A stretch of DNA of 6,232 bases. Source: Ktedonobacterales bacterium. GTDB lineage: Bacteria; Chloroflexota; Ktedonobacteria; Ktedonobacterales; JACDGC01. The position numbers were made by a program, and so were the translations under genes. Positions 1 to 6,232 of this stretch are shown piece after piece (position 1 is the stretch's first letter; every line of letters begins with the position of its first letter). The notes under the pieces were generated by a model. It worked only from the letters and a program-made list of their open reading frames with translations, did no database searches and was not told the origin of the DNA. Location: assembly GCA_013815535.1 (NCBI GenBank), contig JACDGC010000251.1:1-6232 (forward strand). The letters run 5' to 3'.

Positions 1-1
1 C

Positions 2-1030
2 GCCTACCTCATCTATACCTCCGGCTCCACTGGTCGCCCCAAAGGCGTCGCCGTCCCCCAGCGCGGTCTGCTGCCCCTCGTCGCCGCCCAGCAAGCCGCC
101 TTCGCGCTGGCCCCCACCAGCCGCATCGCGCAGTTCGCCTCCCCCAGCTTCGATGCCGCCATCTCCGAACTCCTCACCGCCTGGGGCACGGGGGCCACCG
201 TGTGCCTCACCGCCGAGACGACCCTGCACGACCCCCACGCCTTCGTGCGCTGGCTGGCCGCCCAGCAGATCACCACCGTCACCCTGCCCCCCTCCTATCT
301 GGCGACCCTCCCCGTGACGGACCTGCCGGCCCTGCACACCCTGGTCGTCGCGGGCGAAGCCTGCCCCCCCGCCCTGCTGGCCCCCTGGGCCGCGCCCGGA
401 CGCCGCCTCGTCAATGCCTATGGACCCACCGAGGTGACGGTGTGTGCCACCCTGGCGGTGCTGCCCACTCCCCTGCCCCCCGTGTGCCCGATTGGGCGCC
501 CCCTGCCCACGGCGCAGGTCTACGTCCTGGATGCCCAGCAGCAGCCCGTGCCCATCGGCGTGCGCGGCGAACTCTATGTCGGTGGTGCGGGGCTGGCCCA
601 AGGCTATGTCGGGCGGCCCGACCTCACCGCCGAGCGCTTCGTGCCCCATCCCTTCGCCGCCACCCCTGGCGCGCGCCTCTACCGCACGGGGGATGCGGTG
701 CGCTGGCGTCCCGATGGCCAGGTGGAGTTCCTCGGTCGCCTCGATAGCCAGGTGAAGGTGCGCGGCTACCGGGTGGAGGTCGAGGAAGTGGAGGCGCAGG
801 TGCTGCAGCATCCTGAGGTGCAAGCCGCTGCGGTGGTGGCCGCCGACCAGCGCTTGGTGGCGTATGTGGTCTTCGCGGATGCCCCGGTGGCGAGTGCCGA
901 CCTGAGCGCCTTCCTGGGGCAACGCCTGCCGGAGTATCTGGTCCCCAGCCTCTTCGTGGCGGTGGCACGTCTGCCGCGCTTGCTCAATGGCAAGCTGGAC
1001 CGGCGGGCGTTGCAGACGCTGGCGGCGACC
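2..1030 (+). other. Adenylation domain (A3 to A10), aromatic-type pocket
   Basis: C-terminal two thirds of an NRPS A domain inside gene 1. By alignment to GrsA, the pocket positions are Asp235 (nt 152), Ala236 (155), Ser239 (164), Thr278 (281), Val299 (344), Ala301 (350), Ala322 (416), Val330 (440), Cys331 (443) and Lys517 (992). I recall D-A-S-T-V-A-A-V-C-K as a described tyrosine code, and it differs from the GrsA Phe code mainly at 239, so Tyr (or Phe) is inferred. In motif A8 the usual Gly of the (L/P)GE(I/V)E stretch is Glu (RVEVEEVE, codon 782). The following subdomain is short, lacking the usual loop before RLVAYVV. The catalytic Lys and the A3, A5 and A7 motifs are intact, so the domain looks functional. 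Confidence 0.85.
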
Positions 1031-1366
1031 CCGGTGGAGGCGAACGCCGAGGACTATGTGGCGCCGCGCACCTCGGTGGAAGCGGAGGTGACCACGATTT
1101 GGGAGCAGGTGTTGGGGGTGGCGCCCATCAGTGTCACCGCCAACTTCTTTGCCTTGGGCGGCCACTCCCTCCTCGCCACCCAGGTCGTCTCGCGCGTCTA
1201 TGACGTGTTCCAATTCGAAATACCCTTGCACACCATCTTCGAAGAGCCAACGGTTGAGGGCTTTGCCCAAGCAATCGAACAAGGGCGTTCCCAGAACCAA
1301 AGCACCAGTGGTGATGATGACATTCCGCTTGCACACGGCGCACGCTACCACGGCCTGAACCAATAA
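2..1366 (+). CDS. Non-ribosomal peptide synthetase, 3' part (A-PCP, C-terminal end of protein; 5' end outside window)
   Basis: The frame is open from the first bases of the window to TAA at 1364-1366 (454 codons), so the gene begins upstream. It enters inside an adenylation domain at motif A3 (TSGSTGRPKG, nt 17-46). A4 follows (SFDAAISE, Asp at 152), then A5 (NAYGPTE, 413-433), A6 (GELYVGG), A7 (YRTGD), A8 (GRLDSQVKVRGYR, 734-772) and A10 (NGKLDRR, Lys at 992). A carrier domain with LGGHSL comes next (Ser codon 1166-1168). The A domain makes an aminoacyl-adenylate from ATP and the amino acid and loads the PCP phosphopantetheine arm. Pocket residues by GrsA alignment are D-A-S-T-V-A-A-V-C plus Lys517, like aromatic (Tyr/Phe) codes. 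The protein ends about 25 residues after the PCP in a polar, Asp-rich tail with no TE, E or C domain, so its product must pass to another protein, most simply the one encoded just downstream. A GTG near 200 is internal to the A domain and is not the start. Wobble-base use shifts abruptly within the gene (see findings). Confidence 0.96.
   Translation, partial: AYLIYTSGSTGRPKGVAVPQRGLLPLVAAQQAAFALAPTSRIAQFASPSFDAAISELLTAWGTGATVCLTAETTLHDPHAFVRWLAAQQITTVTLPPSYLATLPVTDLPALHTLVVAGEACPPALLAPWAAPGRRLVNAYGPTEVTVCATLAVLPTPLPPVCPIGRPLPTAQVYVLDAQQQPVPIGVRGELYVGGAGLAQGYVGRPDLTAERFVPHPFAATPGARLYRTGDAVRWRPDGQVEFLGRLDSQVKVRGYRVEVEEVEAQVLQHPEVQAAAVVAADQRLVAYVVFADAPVASADLSAFLGQRLPEYLVPSLFVAVARLPRLLNGKLDRRALQTLAATPVEANAEDYVAPRTSVEAEVTTIWEQVLGVAPISVTANFFALGGHSLLATQVVSRVYDVFQFEIPLHTIFEEPTVEGFAQAIEQGRSQNQSTSGDDDIPLAHGARYHGLNQ
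1067..1290 (+). other. Peptidyl carrier protein (PCP) domain of gene 1
   Basis: About 75 residues with the carrier signature FFALGGHSLLATQVVSR. The Ser codon at 1166-1168 is the predicted 4'-phosphopantetheine attachment site. It is followed by the typical helix region ending IFEEPTVEGFAQAI. It holds the amino acid or growing peptide as a thioester. It is the last domain of protein 1 and should donate to the first condensation domain of protein 2. Confidence 0.93.
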
Positions 1367-1385
1367 GATTTGCAGGTGATTCCAC

Positions 1386-1391
1386 GGAGGT
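1386..1391 (+). promoter_or_regulatory. Shine-Dalgarno site for the second NRPS gene
   Basis: GGAGGT lies in the 32-nt gap between the TAA of gene 1 and the second gene. GGAGG (1386-1390) is 8 nt from TTG 1399, close to ideal spacing, and decides the choice of a non-ATG start. The short same-strand gap, with no terminator-like hairpin visible, implies cotranscription with gene 1. Confidence 0.8.
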
Positions 1392-1398
1392 ACAGTCC

Positions 1399-4300
1399 TT
1401 GTTTCCACAGCCTACACCGGATGCTAACACAGTCGTGCAGACGGATACCATGCCACTTTTCTTACCATCTTTCGCGCAGGAAAGTTTATGGTTCATCGAT
1501 CAGCTTGATCCTGATTCCGCCCTATATAATGCGTATCTAGCGATGCGCATGTTGGGCGATCTCGACAGCGAAGCTTTGCATCAAAGCCTGCAAAGCATCG
1601 TGAACCGCCACGAAATCTTGCGCACGACGTTCGTGCCTGTCAACGGACGCCCGCGTCAGGCCATCGCTGCCACCATGAACATCCCCTGGGCGTTCGTGGA
1701 TCTCAGCGATCTGCCCCAGGATGCAAGGATGACGGAAATCAACCGCCAGATCACCGTGTCGAGCGAGCGCCCCTTTGACCTGCGCCAGGGGCCGCTCATC
1801 CGTGCGACGCTCTATCGCCTCGCGCCGCTTGATCACGTCTTTGTCGTGAATCTGCACCACAGCGTTTCCGATCGCTGGTCAGCGGGCATCTTCTGGCGCG
1901 AAATCAGCACTTTTTACCACGCGGCGGTCACGCACGAGCCCGCCAACCTCCCCGAACTGCCCTTGCAATACGCCGACTATGCCGCCTGGCAGCAGCAACG
2001 CTTGCAAGGGCGCTTTCTGGAAGAGCAGTTGCGCTATTGGCGCGACCAATTAGCGGATGCCCCGCCCGTCCTTGAATTGCAAACGGATTTCCCACGACCC
2101 ACCCAAGACACCTCGCAGGGCGCGCAATATAGTTTCAGCTTGCCAGCGGATCTCAGCGCGGCCTTGCGCACCATGGCCCAGCGTGAAGGCGTGACGCTTT
2201 TTATGCTGCTTTTGGCGGCCTTCCAGGCATTGCTGCTGCGCTATAGCGGCCAGGATGATATCGTCGTGGGCACCCCCGTCGCTGGGCGCACCCGCGTCGA
2301 ATTGGAACCGCTCATCGGACTTTTCCTTAATACGCTGACGCTCCGCACAGACCTGAGTGGTGATCCTTCCTTCCGCGAATTGCTGCAACGCGTGCGCAAG
2401 GTCTGCCTGGGCGCGTATGAGCACCAGGAATTGCCTTTTGAAAAGCTCATCGAAGATCTCAATCCTGAACGCATCCCAGGGTATTCGCCACTCTTTCAAA
2501 CCTACTTCGTGTTGCAAAACACGCCGAATGAACGATTGCACCTTGACGGTCTAGAATTGCAATCGCTTGATCTTGAAAGCTCCGAAACCAAATTCGACCT
2601 CGTGTTGGGCTTATGGGATGGGGGCACCGCGCTCTCTGGCGACATCGAATATCGGGCGGATTTGTTCGCGGAAGAAACGATCGCCCAAATGCTCCGCCAC
2701 TTCCAGGCTTTGCTGGCGGGCATGCTCAACGACCCCACCCAACGGCTCTCGCGCTTGCCATTGCTGACCGCTGAAGAAACCGCGCAACTTATGGCCATGT
2801 GGCAGCCGCCCTATATGGCGGCCTCGACCGCCACGAGTTTCACGCAACTCTTCGAGAGGCAAGCCGCCGCCACGCCAGATGCGGAGGCCTTGCTCTGGCG
2901 GTCGGAGCGACTGACATATGCGGAATTAGATCGCCGCGCCAATCAGATGGGGCATTACCTGCAACAGATGGGGATCGCCCCTGAGATGCGCGTGGCGGTC
3001 TGCCTGGATCGTACGCCCGACGCCATGATCACCCTGCTGGGTGTGCTCAAAGCAGGGGGCGTTTATTTGCCCATCGATCCCGCGTGCCCCCCAGAGCGGC
3101 TCACCTATCTGCTCACCGATGCCGAAGTGCCCATCGTGATCACGCAGTCGCGCTTGCAAGAGATGTTCGCGGGGCATGCGACCCGTGCCATCTGCATCGA
3201 AGACATCCGCGACGCTGTCGCGCAGGCGCCATCGGCTGCGGTGCAGCGCAACGCGCACCCCGACATGGGGGCGTATATCATCTATACCTCTGGGTCCACA
3301 GGCAACCCGAAGGGCGTCATCGTGCCGCATCGCGCGTTGATGGATCGCGTCCCTGGCGTGCTGGCGCGGTATAAATTGCGACCGAGCGACCGCCTGTTGC
3401 AATTCGTGGCCCTCAGCTTTGATGTGTCGCTCGAAGAGATTTTCACCCCGTGGCTCAGTGGCGCAGCGGTGGTGCTGTTGCCCGAGGAAGGCGTGCCGTC
3501 GCTGCAAGAAGTGACGCAACTGACGACGCGCTATCAATTGACGGTGTTGGACTTGCCGCCTTCTTATTGGCATGAATGGGTGGCGGAGTTGGTATACACC
3601 AAGGCGGCGCTGCCACCGTCGCTGCGCCTGATGATCCTCGGCAGCGAGGCCGCTGCCCCTGCGACGCTGGCCATTTGGGAGCAGGTCACGGGTGGCCAGG
3701 TCGAATGGTGCAACGTCTATGGGTTGACGGAAACCACCCTCATCGCCATGTCTTATGGCCCAGACAACACCAAGGGGTGGGAGCGCCACGCCACCATTCC
3801 CATCGGACGACCGCTGGCCAACGCCCAAATTTACGTCCTTGACGAGCACCTGCAGCCTCAACCGATTGGCGTGCCCGGTGAACTCTACATCGGGGGACCA
3901 AGCCTGGCGCGCGGCTATCTGAATCGGCCCGACCTCACGGCGGAGCGCTTCGTGCCGAATCCGTTCCCCGGCCAGGGGGCAGGTGAGCGCCTCTATCGCA
4001 CCGGTGACCGCGTCCGCACCCTGCATGATGGCAATCTGGAATTCCTGGGCCGCGCCGACACCCAAGTGAAGATTCGCGGCTATCGCATCGAACCGGGCGA
4101 AATCGAAGCCCTGTTGCGCAGCTACCCCGGCGTGCGCGAAGCCGTGGTGCTGGCCTTGGGGGACAATAACGCCAGCCTAAGCGCCAGCAAAGCCACCCAC
4201 CTGGCGGGCTATGTCGTCACCGCCCGGCCCTCGGCGGGCTTAGCCAAACGCCTGAAACTCTTCCTTGAGGCCCATTTGCCCGCCTACATGGTGCCCGCCA

Positions 4301-6232
4301 CATTGACGACGCTGCAACAACTCCCCCGCACCCCCGGCGGCAAGGTCGACCGCAAAGCGCTGGCTGCGCTGGATGCGCCGACGAACGCCCCGGTGGCCCG
4401 CGCCATCACCTACCAATCCCACATCGAAGAGCAGGTAGCGGGCGTTTGGGCGGGGGTGTTGCAGAATGGCCCCATCGCGCGCGACGACGATTTCTTCAAA
4501 CTTGGCGGTCACTCTTTGCAAGCGACGCAGATCGTGTCGCGCCTGCGCGATGAATTCGGCGTGGAAGTGCCCGTCCGCGTGATGTATAACGCGCCGACCG
4601 TCGCCGCCCTGAGCACCTACATCGCCGCGCGCCGTTTGGACGTGCAACCGCCCGCAGGCGCGCCGCTGCAGCCCAGTGGCCACCAGGGGGATGCCCCGCT
4701 CTCCTTCGCGCAACAGCGCTTGTGGTTCCTGGATCAGATGGAACCTGGCAGCCCGCTTTATAACATCCCCAGTGCATTGCGCATTCAGGGCAACCTGGAT
4801 ATTGCAGCCTTGGAACACAGCCTGCAACAGCTCGTCCAACGCCATGACGCGTTGCGAACGACCTTCCGACTGGTGGATGGGCAGCCTGTCCAGCACATTC
4901 AACGCGAGCTTCAGCTTGCGTTGCCCCAGATAAATCTCACCCATCTGCCGTCGGCTGAACATGAGGCCGCCCTGCAACACTATCTCGCCAAGGCGGCCAA
5001 TCAACCATTCGATCTGACGCAAGGCCCCCTGATCCGCACAGCTCTCATCCAGGTGGGTGCGACCGACCATATTCTGTTGCTGACGCTGCATCATATCATC
5101 GCGGATGGCTGGTCGCTTTCCCTCCTCTTCCAAGAACTGCGCGACTTATACGCGGCTGATCATGCCGGGCAAACACCCACCTTGCCAGCGTTGCCCGTCA
5201 CCTATGTCGACTACGCGCTCTGGCAGCGCGAACGGCTGCAAGGGGTGGAACTGGCCGAACAGATTGCCTTCTGGCAAGGGCAGTTAGCTGGTGCGCCGCC
5301 CATCCTGGAATTACCAACCGACTTCCCACGTCCGGCGCAGATCAGCTACCAGGGCGCCCACGTGACATTCAGCCTGCCCACCGAACTCAGCCAAAACCTT
5401 CAGGCCCTGGCCCAACGCGAAGGCGTGACGCTCTTCATGCTGCTCTTGGCGGCATTCCAGACGTTGCTGCTGCGCTATAGCGGCCAGGCAGACTTCGTTG
5501 TGGGCACGCCAGTGGCCGGTCGCCGCCAACGCGAAACCGAGGGACTCGTCGGTCTTTTCGTGAATACGCTGGCGATCCGCGCAGATTTGCAGGGCGACCC
5601 CACCTTTCGTCAGGTGCTGACGCGGGTGCGCGAAACCTGCTTGGGTGCCTTTGAGCATGAGGATCTGCCATTCGAGAAACTGGTGGATGCCTTACAACTC
5701 GACCGCACGCTGAGCTATGCGCCGCTGTTTCAGGTCGTTTTCGCTTTGCAGCACGCTGAGCAAGGTGAGATGGCTTGGCCAGATCTGACCTTGACGGCGC
5801 TCGATCAGGATAGTGGGACGGCGAAGTTCGATCTCTCGCTGACCATGACCGAGACGGGTGAGGCACTGGAAGGCTGGCTGGAATATAGCACCGATCTCTT
5901 CCAGGCGGAAACCATCGTCCGGTTGGTGCGCCACTGGGAGCGCCTGCTGATGGGGATCGTCGCCACCCCCGACCAAACCGTGAATCGGCTGCCCCTCTTG
6001 CCCTCCGCTGAAACGCGCCAACTCCTCGAAGAATGGACCGCGACGCAGCGCCCCTATCCGGCAAACACGACCATCCAGGCCCTCTTTGAAGCCCAGGCGC
6101 AGGCGACGCCGACGTCCATCGCCCTGCTCATGGGTGATGCCACACTCACCTATGCGGAACTCAATCAGCGGGCCAACCAGATCGCCCACGCGCTGCTGGC
6201 AGCGGGCGTTGGCCCAGAAACTGCCGTGGGGC
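1399..6232 (+). CDS. Non-ribosomal peptide synthetase, 5' part (C-A-PCP-C-A...; 3' end outside window)
   Basis: One uninterrupted frame runs from TTG 1399 past the window end (1611 codons plus one base). Approximate residues: condensation domain 18-460 (HHSVSDRWS at 153-161); A domain 480-990, with A1 LTYAEL 505, A3 TSGSTGNPKG 630, A4 Asp 675, A5 NVYGLTETT 772, A7 LYRTGD 865, A8 at 884 and A10 Lys 982; PCP 1005-1075 with LGGHSL, Ser 1039; second condensation domain 1100-1540 (HHIIADGWS from 1231); third-module A domain from 1555, cut just after A1 LTYAEL (1583). It extends a peptide by at least two residues in the cytosol. The N-terminal C domain preceded by only 17 residues means it accepts a chain from another synthetase, most likely the upstream protein. 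TTG 1399 is chosen because GGAGG sits 8 nt before it. GTG 1435 and ATG 1450 are in frame but lack such a site, and 1450 leaves almost nothing before the C1 motif. Both C domains look LCL-like and no epimerase is seen, so L-residues are inferred here. Confidence 0.96.
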   Translation, partial: MFPQPTPDANTVVQTDTMPLFLPSFAQESLWFIDQLDPDSALYNAYLAMRMLGDLDSEALHQSLQSIVNRHEILRTTFVPVNGRPRQAIAATMNIPWAFVDLSDLPQDARMTEINRQITVSSERPFDLRQGPLIRATLYRLAPLDHVFVVNLHHSVSDRWSAGIFWREISTFYHAAVTHEPANLPELPLQYADYAAWQQQRLQGRFLEEQLRYWRDQLADAPPVLELQTDFPRPTQDTSQGAQYSFSLPADLSAALRTMAQREGVTLFMLLLAAFQALLLRYSGQDDIVVGTPVAGRTRVELEPLIGLFLNTLTLRTDLSGDPSFRELLQRVRKVCLGAYEHQELPFEKLIEDLNPERIPGYSPLFQTYFVLQNTPNERLHLDGLELQSLDLESSETKFDLVLGLWDGGTALSGDIEYRADLFAEETIAQMLRHFQALLAGMLNDPTQRLSRLPLLTAEETAQLMAMWQPPYMAASTATSFTQLFERQAAATPDAEALLWRSERLTYAELDRRANQMGHYLQQMGIAPEMRVAVCLDRTPDAMITLLGVLKAGGVYLPIDPACPPERLTYLLTDAEVPIVITQSRLQEMFAGHATRAICIEDIRDAVAQAPSAAVQRNAHPDMGAYIIYTSGSTGNPKGVIVPHRALMDRVPGVLARYKLRPSDRLLQFVALSFDVSLEEIFTPWLSGAAVVLLPEEGVPSLQEVTQLTTRYQLTVLDLPPSYWHEWVAELVYTKAALPPSLRLMILGSEAAAPATLAIWEQVTGGQVEWCNVYGLTETTLIAMSYGPDNTKGWERHATIPIGRPLANAQIYVLDEHLQPQPIGVPGELYIGGPSLARGYLNRPDLTAERFVPNPFPGQGAGERLYRTGDRVRTLHDGNLEFLGRADTQVKIRGYRIEPGEIEALLRSYPGVREAVVLALGDNNASLSASKATHLAGYVVTARPSAGLAKRLKLFLEAHLPAYMVPATLTTLQQLPRTPGGKVDRKALAALDAPTNAPVARAITYQSHIEEQVAGVWAGVLQNGPIARDDDFFKLGGHSLQATQIVSRLRDEFGVEVPVRVMYNAPTVAALSTYIAARRLDVQPPAGAPLQPSGHQGDAPLSFAQQRLWFLDQMEPGSPLYNIPSALRIQGNLDIAALEHSLQQLVQRHDALRTTFRLVDGQPVQHIQRELQLALPQINLTHLPSAEHEAALQHYLAKAANQPFDLTQGPLIRTALIQVGATDHILLLTLHHIIADGWSLSLLFQELRDLYAADHAGQTPTLPALPVTYVDYALWQRERLQGVELAEQIAFWQGQLAGAPPILELPTDFPRPAQISYQGAHVTFSLPTELSQNLQALAQREGVTLFMLLLAAFQTLLLRYSGQADFVVGTPVAGRRQRETEGLVGLFVNTLAIRADLQGDPTFRQVLTRVRETCLGAFEHEDLPFEKLVDALQLDRTLSYAPLFQVVFALQHAEQGEMAWPDLTLTALDQDSGTAKFDLSLTMTETGEALEGWLEYSTDLFQAETIVRLVRHWERLLMGIVATPDQTVNRLPLLPSAETRQLLEEWTATQRPYPANTTIQALFEAQAQATPTSIALLMGDATLTYAELNQRANQIAHALLAAGVGPETAVG
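1450..2775 (+). other. Condensation domain 1 of gene 2 (inter-protein acceptor)
   Basis: About 440 residues with motifs in order: C1 SFAQESLWFI (1468 onward; the usual Arg before LW is Ser, codon 1483), C2 RHEILRTTF, C3 HHSVSDRWS (1855-1881), C4 YADYAAWQ, C5 GLFLNTLTLR and C6 HQELPFEKL. It forms the peptide bond between the chain on an upstream PCP and the residue on the PCP of its own module. Both His and the Asp of HHxxxDG are present, but the Gly is Arg (codon 1873). C2 and the flanking motifs suggest an LCL subtype. Whether the Arg alters activity or only reflects a subfamily cannot be told from sequence alone. Confidence 0.92.
2176..2254 (+). repeat. Intragenic repeat copy 1 (C-domain segment)
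   Basis: This 79-nt stretch matches 5410-5488 at 71 of 79 positions and includes a 25-nt exact match (2230-2254 with 5464-5488). It encodes a segment of the C domain ending RYSGQ, with a single Ala/Thr difference between copies. The 3234-nt offset equals one module (1078 codons), so this is homology between modules and not a mobile element. Confidence 0.75.
2836..4370 (+). other. Complete adenylation domain of gene 2, unfamiliar pocket
   Basis: All core motifs A1-A10 are present: LTYAEL, LKAGGVYLPIDP, TSGSTGNPKG, SFDVSLEE, NVYGLTETT, GELYIGG, LYRTGD, GRADTQVKIRGYR, LPAYMVP and GGKVDRKAL. Aligning by hand to GrsA gives Asp235, Val236, Glu239, Asp278, Met299, Leu301, Val322, Leu330, Ile331 and Lys517 (nt 4342). 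I do not recognise this code. Acidic residues at 239 and 278 resemble some A domains for basic amino acids (Arg/Lys/Orn), but Leu301 and Met299 are atypical for those. A5 has Leu instead of Pro in YGPTE, and DLPPSYWHEWV at the 278 region is a recognisable subgroup feature. The substrate is therefore left open. Confidence 0.92.
4414..4625 (+). other. Peptidyl carrier protein (PCP) domain of gene 2
   Basis: Carrier domain with DDDFFKLGGHSLQATQIVSR. The Ser codon 4513-4515 is the predicted phosphopantetheine site. It lies directly between the complete A domain and the second condensation domain, completing a canonical C-A-PCP elongation module. A linker of about 25 residues, rich in Pro, Gly and Ala, joins it to the next C domain. 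Confidence 0.94.
4690..6010 (+). other. Condensation domain 2 of gene 2
   Basis: Motifs are canonical throughout: C1 SFAQQRLWFLDQ (4702 onward), C2 RHDALRTTF, C3 HHIIADGWS (5089-5115), C4 YVDYALWQ, C5 VGLFVNTLAIR and C6 HEDLPFEKL. It condenses the chain on the preceding PCP with the residue of the third module. It has no dual epimerization/condensation signature and no preceding E domain, so an LCL function is inferred. Its intact Arg in C1 and Gly in C3 contrast with the first C domain of the same protein. Confidence 0.94.
5410..5488 (+). repeat. Intragenic repeat copy 2 (C-domain segment)
   Basis: Second copy of the 79-nt segment described at 2176-2254, in the same frame and at the equivalent place in condensation domain 2. 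Six of the eight mismatches are wobble changes; the other two fall in a single codon (Ala to Thr). Confidence 0.75.
6061..6232 (+). other. Start of a further adenylation domain (truncated by window)
   Basis: The sequence has the N-terminal A-domain pattern TTIQALFEAQAQATP followed by motif A1 LTYAELNQRANQIA (6145 onward). The window ends before A2, so the pocket residues and substrate cannot be read. It shows that protein 2 contains at least one more module. Confidence 0.9.

Noticed and set aside
200..1366. GTG 200 as the start of gene 1
   Set aside because: The same frame is open upstream and encodes A3 and A4 core motifs before it, so this GTG is an internal Val codon.
2..1366. Thioesterase, reductase or epimerase at the end of protein 1
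   Set aside because: Only about 25 polar residues follow the PCP before the stop; none of these domains fits.
1367..1398. Terminator or separate promoter between the two genes
   Set aside because: The gap is 32 nt, with no GC-rich hairpin plus T-run and no convincing -35/-10 pair; it holds only the ribosome site.
1855..1881. First C domain as a dead or pseudogenised domain
   Set aside because: The frame is intact, both His and the Asp of HHxxxDG are present, and motifs C2, C4, C5 and C6 are normal. Only the Gly and one C1 Arg differ, which is not enough to call it inactive.
2926..4065. Long minus-strand open frame of 379 codons opposite the A domain
   Set aside because: It is rich in Arg, His, Gln and Gly with no recognisable domain, and lies exactly antisense to a fully conserved A domain. 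It is a shadow of high-GC coding sequence.
4240..5133. Minus-strand open frame of 297 codons opposite the PCP and second C domain
   Set aside because: Antisense shadow of conserved NRPS motifs; no domain-like content or convincing ribosome site.
1..6232. CRISPR array, tRNA/rRNA, insertion sequence or attachment site
   Set aside because: Nearly every base is accounted for by two continuous NRPS frames; the only repeats are homologous domain segments.

Overview
The whole window lies inside a bacterial non-ribosomal peptide synthetase (NRPS) operon. Two large NRPS genes run head to tail on the + strand, and both are cut by the window edges. Overall GC is high (roughly 60%, and up to about 80% in places in the first gene). 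The genes have long multimodular architecture, a bacterial Shine-Dalgarno sequence and a TTG start. This fits a GC-rich bacterium with secondary metabolism; the sequence does not fix the phylum, and Chloroflexota, Myxococcota, Cyanobacteria and uncultured lineages are all possible.

Layout: nt 2-1366 is the 3' end of gene 1. It enters the window inside an adenylation (A) domain at core motif A3 and continues through a peptidyl carrier protein (PCP), ending in a short polar tail with no thioesterase or epimerase. A 32-nt gap (1367-1398) carries a strong GGAGG ribosome binding site. Gene 2 starts at TTG 1399 and stays open to the window end at 6232 (1611 codons visible). Its visible domain order is C - A - PCP - C - A(start). 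There is no frameshift and no stop in it.

How they work together: gene 1's last module loads an amino acid onto its PCP. The pocket residues read D-A-S-T-V-A-A-V-C-K, resembling aromatic (Tyr/Phe) codes. The residue or chain must then pass to the N-terminal condensation domain of protein 2, so a condensation step spans the protein junction. Protein 2 adds its own residue, chosen by an A domain with the unusual pocket D-V-E-D-M-L-V-L-I-K, then passes the chain to its second C domain and a third A domain that runs off the window. No epimerization, methylation or release domain is visible, so the visible part is pure chain elongation.

The points most worth a second look are: the unfamiliar pocket of the complete A domain; the altered C1 and C3 motifs of the junction condensation domain; the sharp changes in wobble-base use inside gene 1, which suggest a mosaic A-PCP block; and the near-identical DNA patch shared by the two C domains. 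The family is well known. What may be new is the product, not the class of system.
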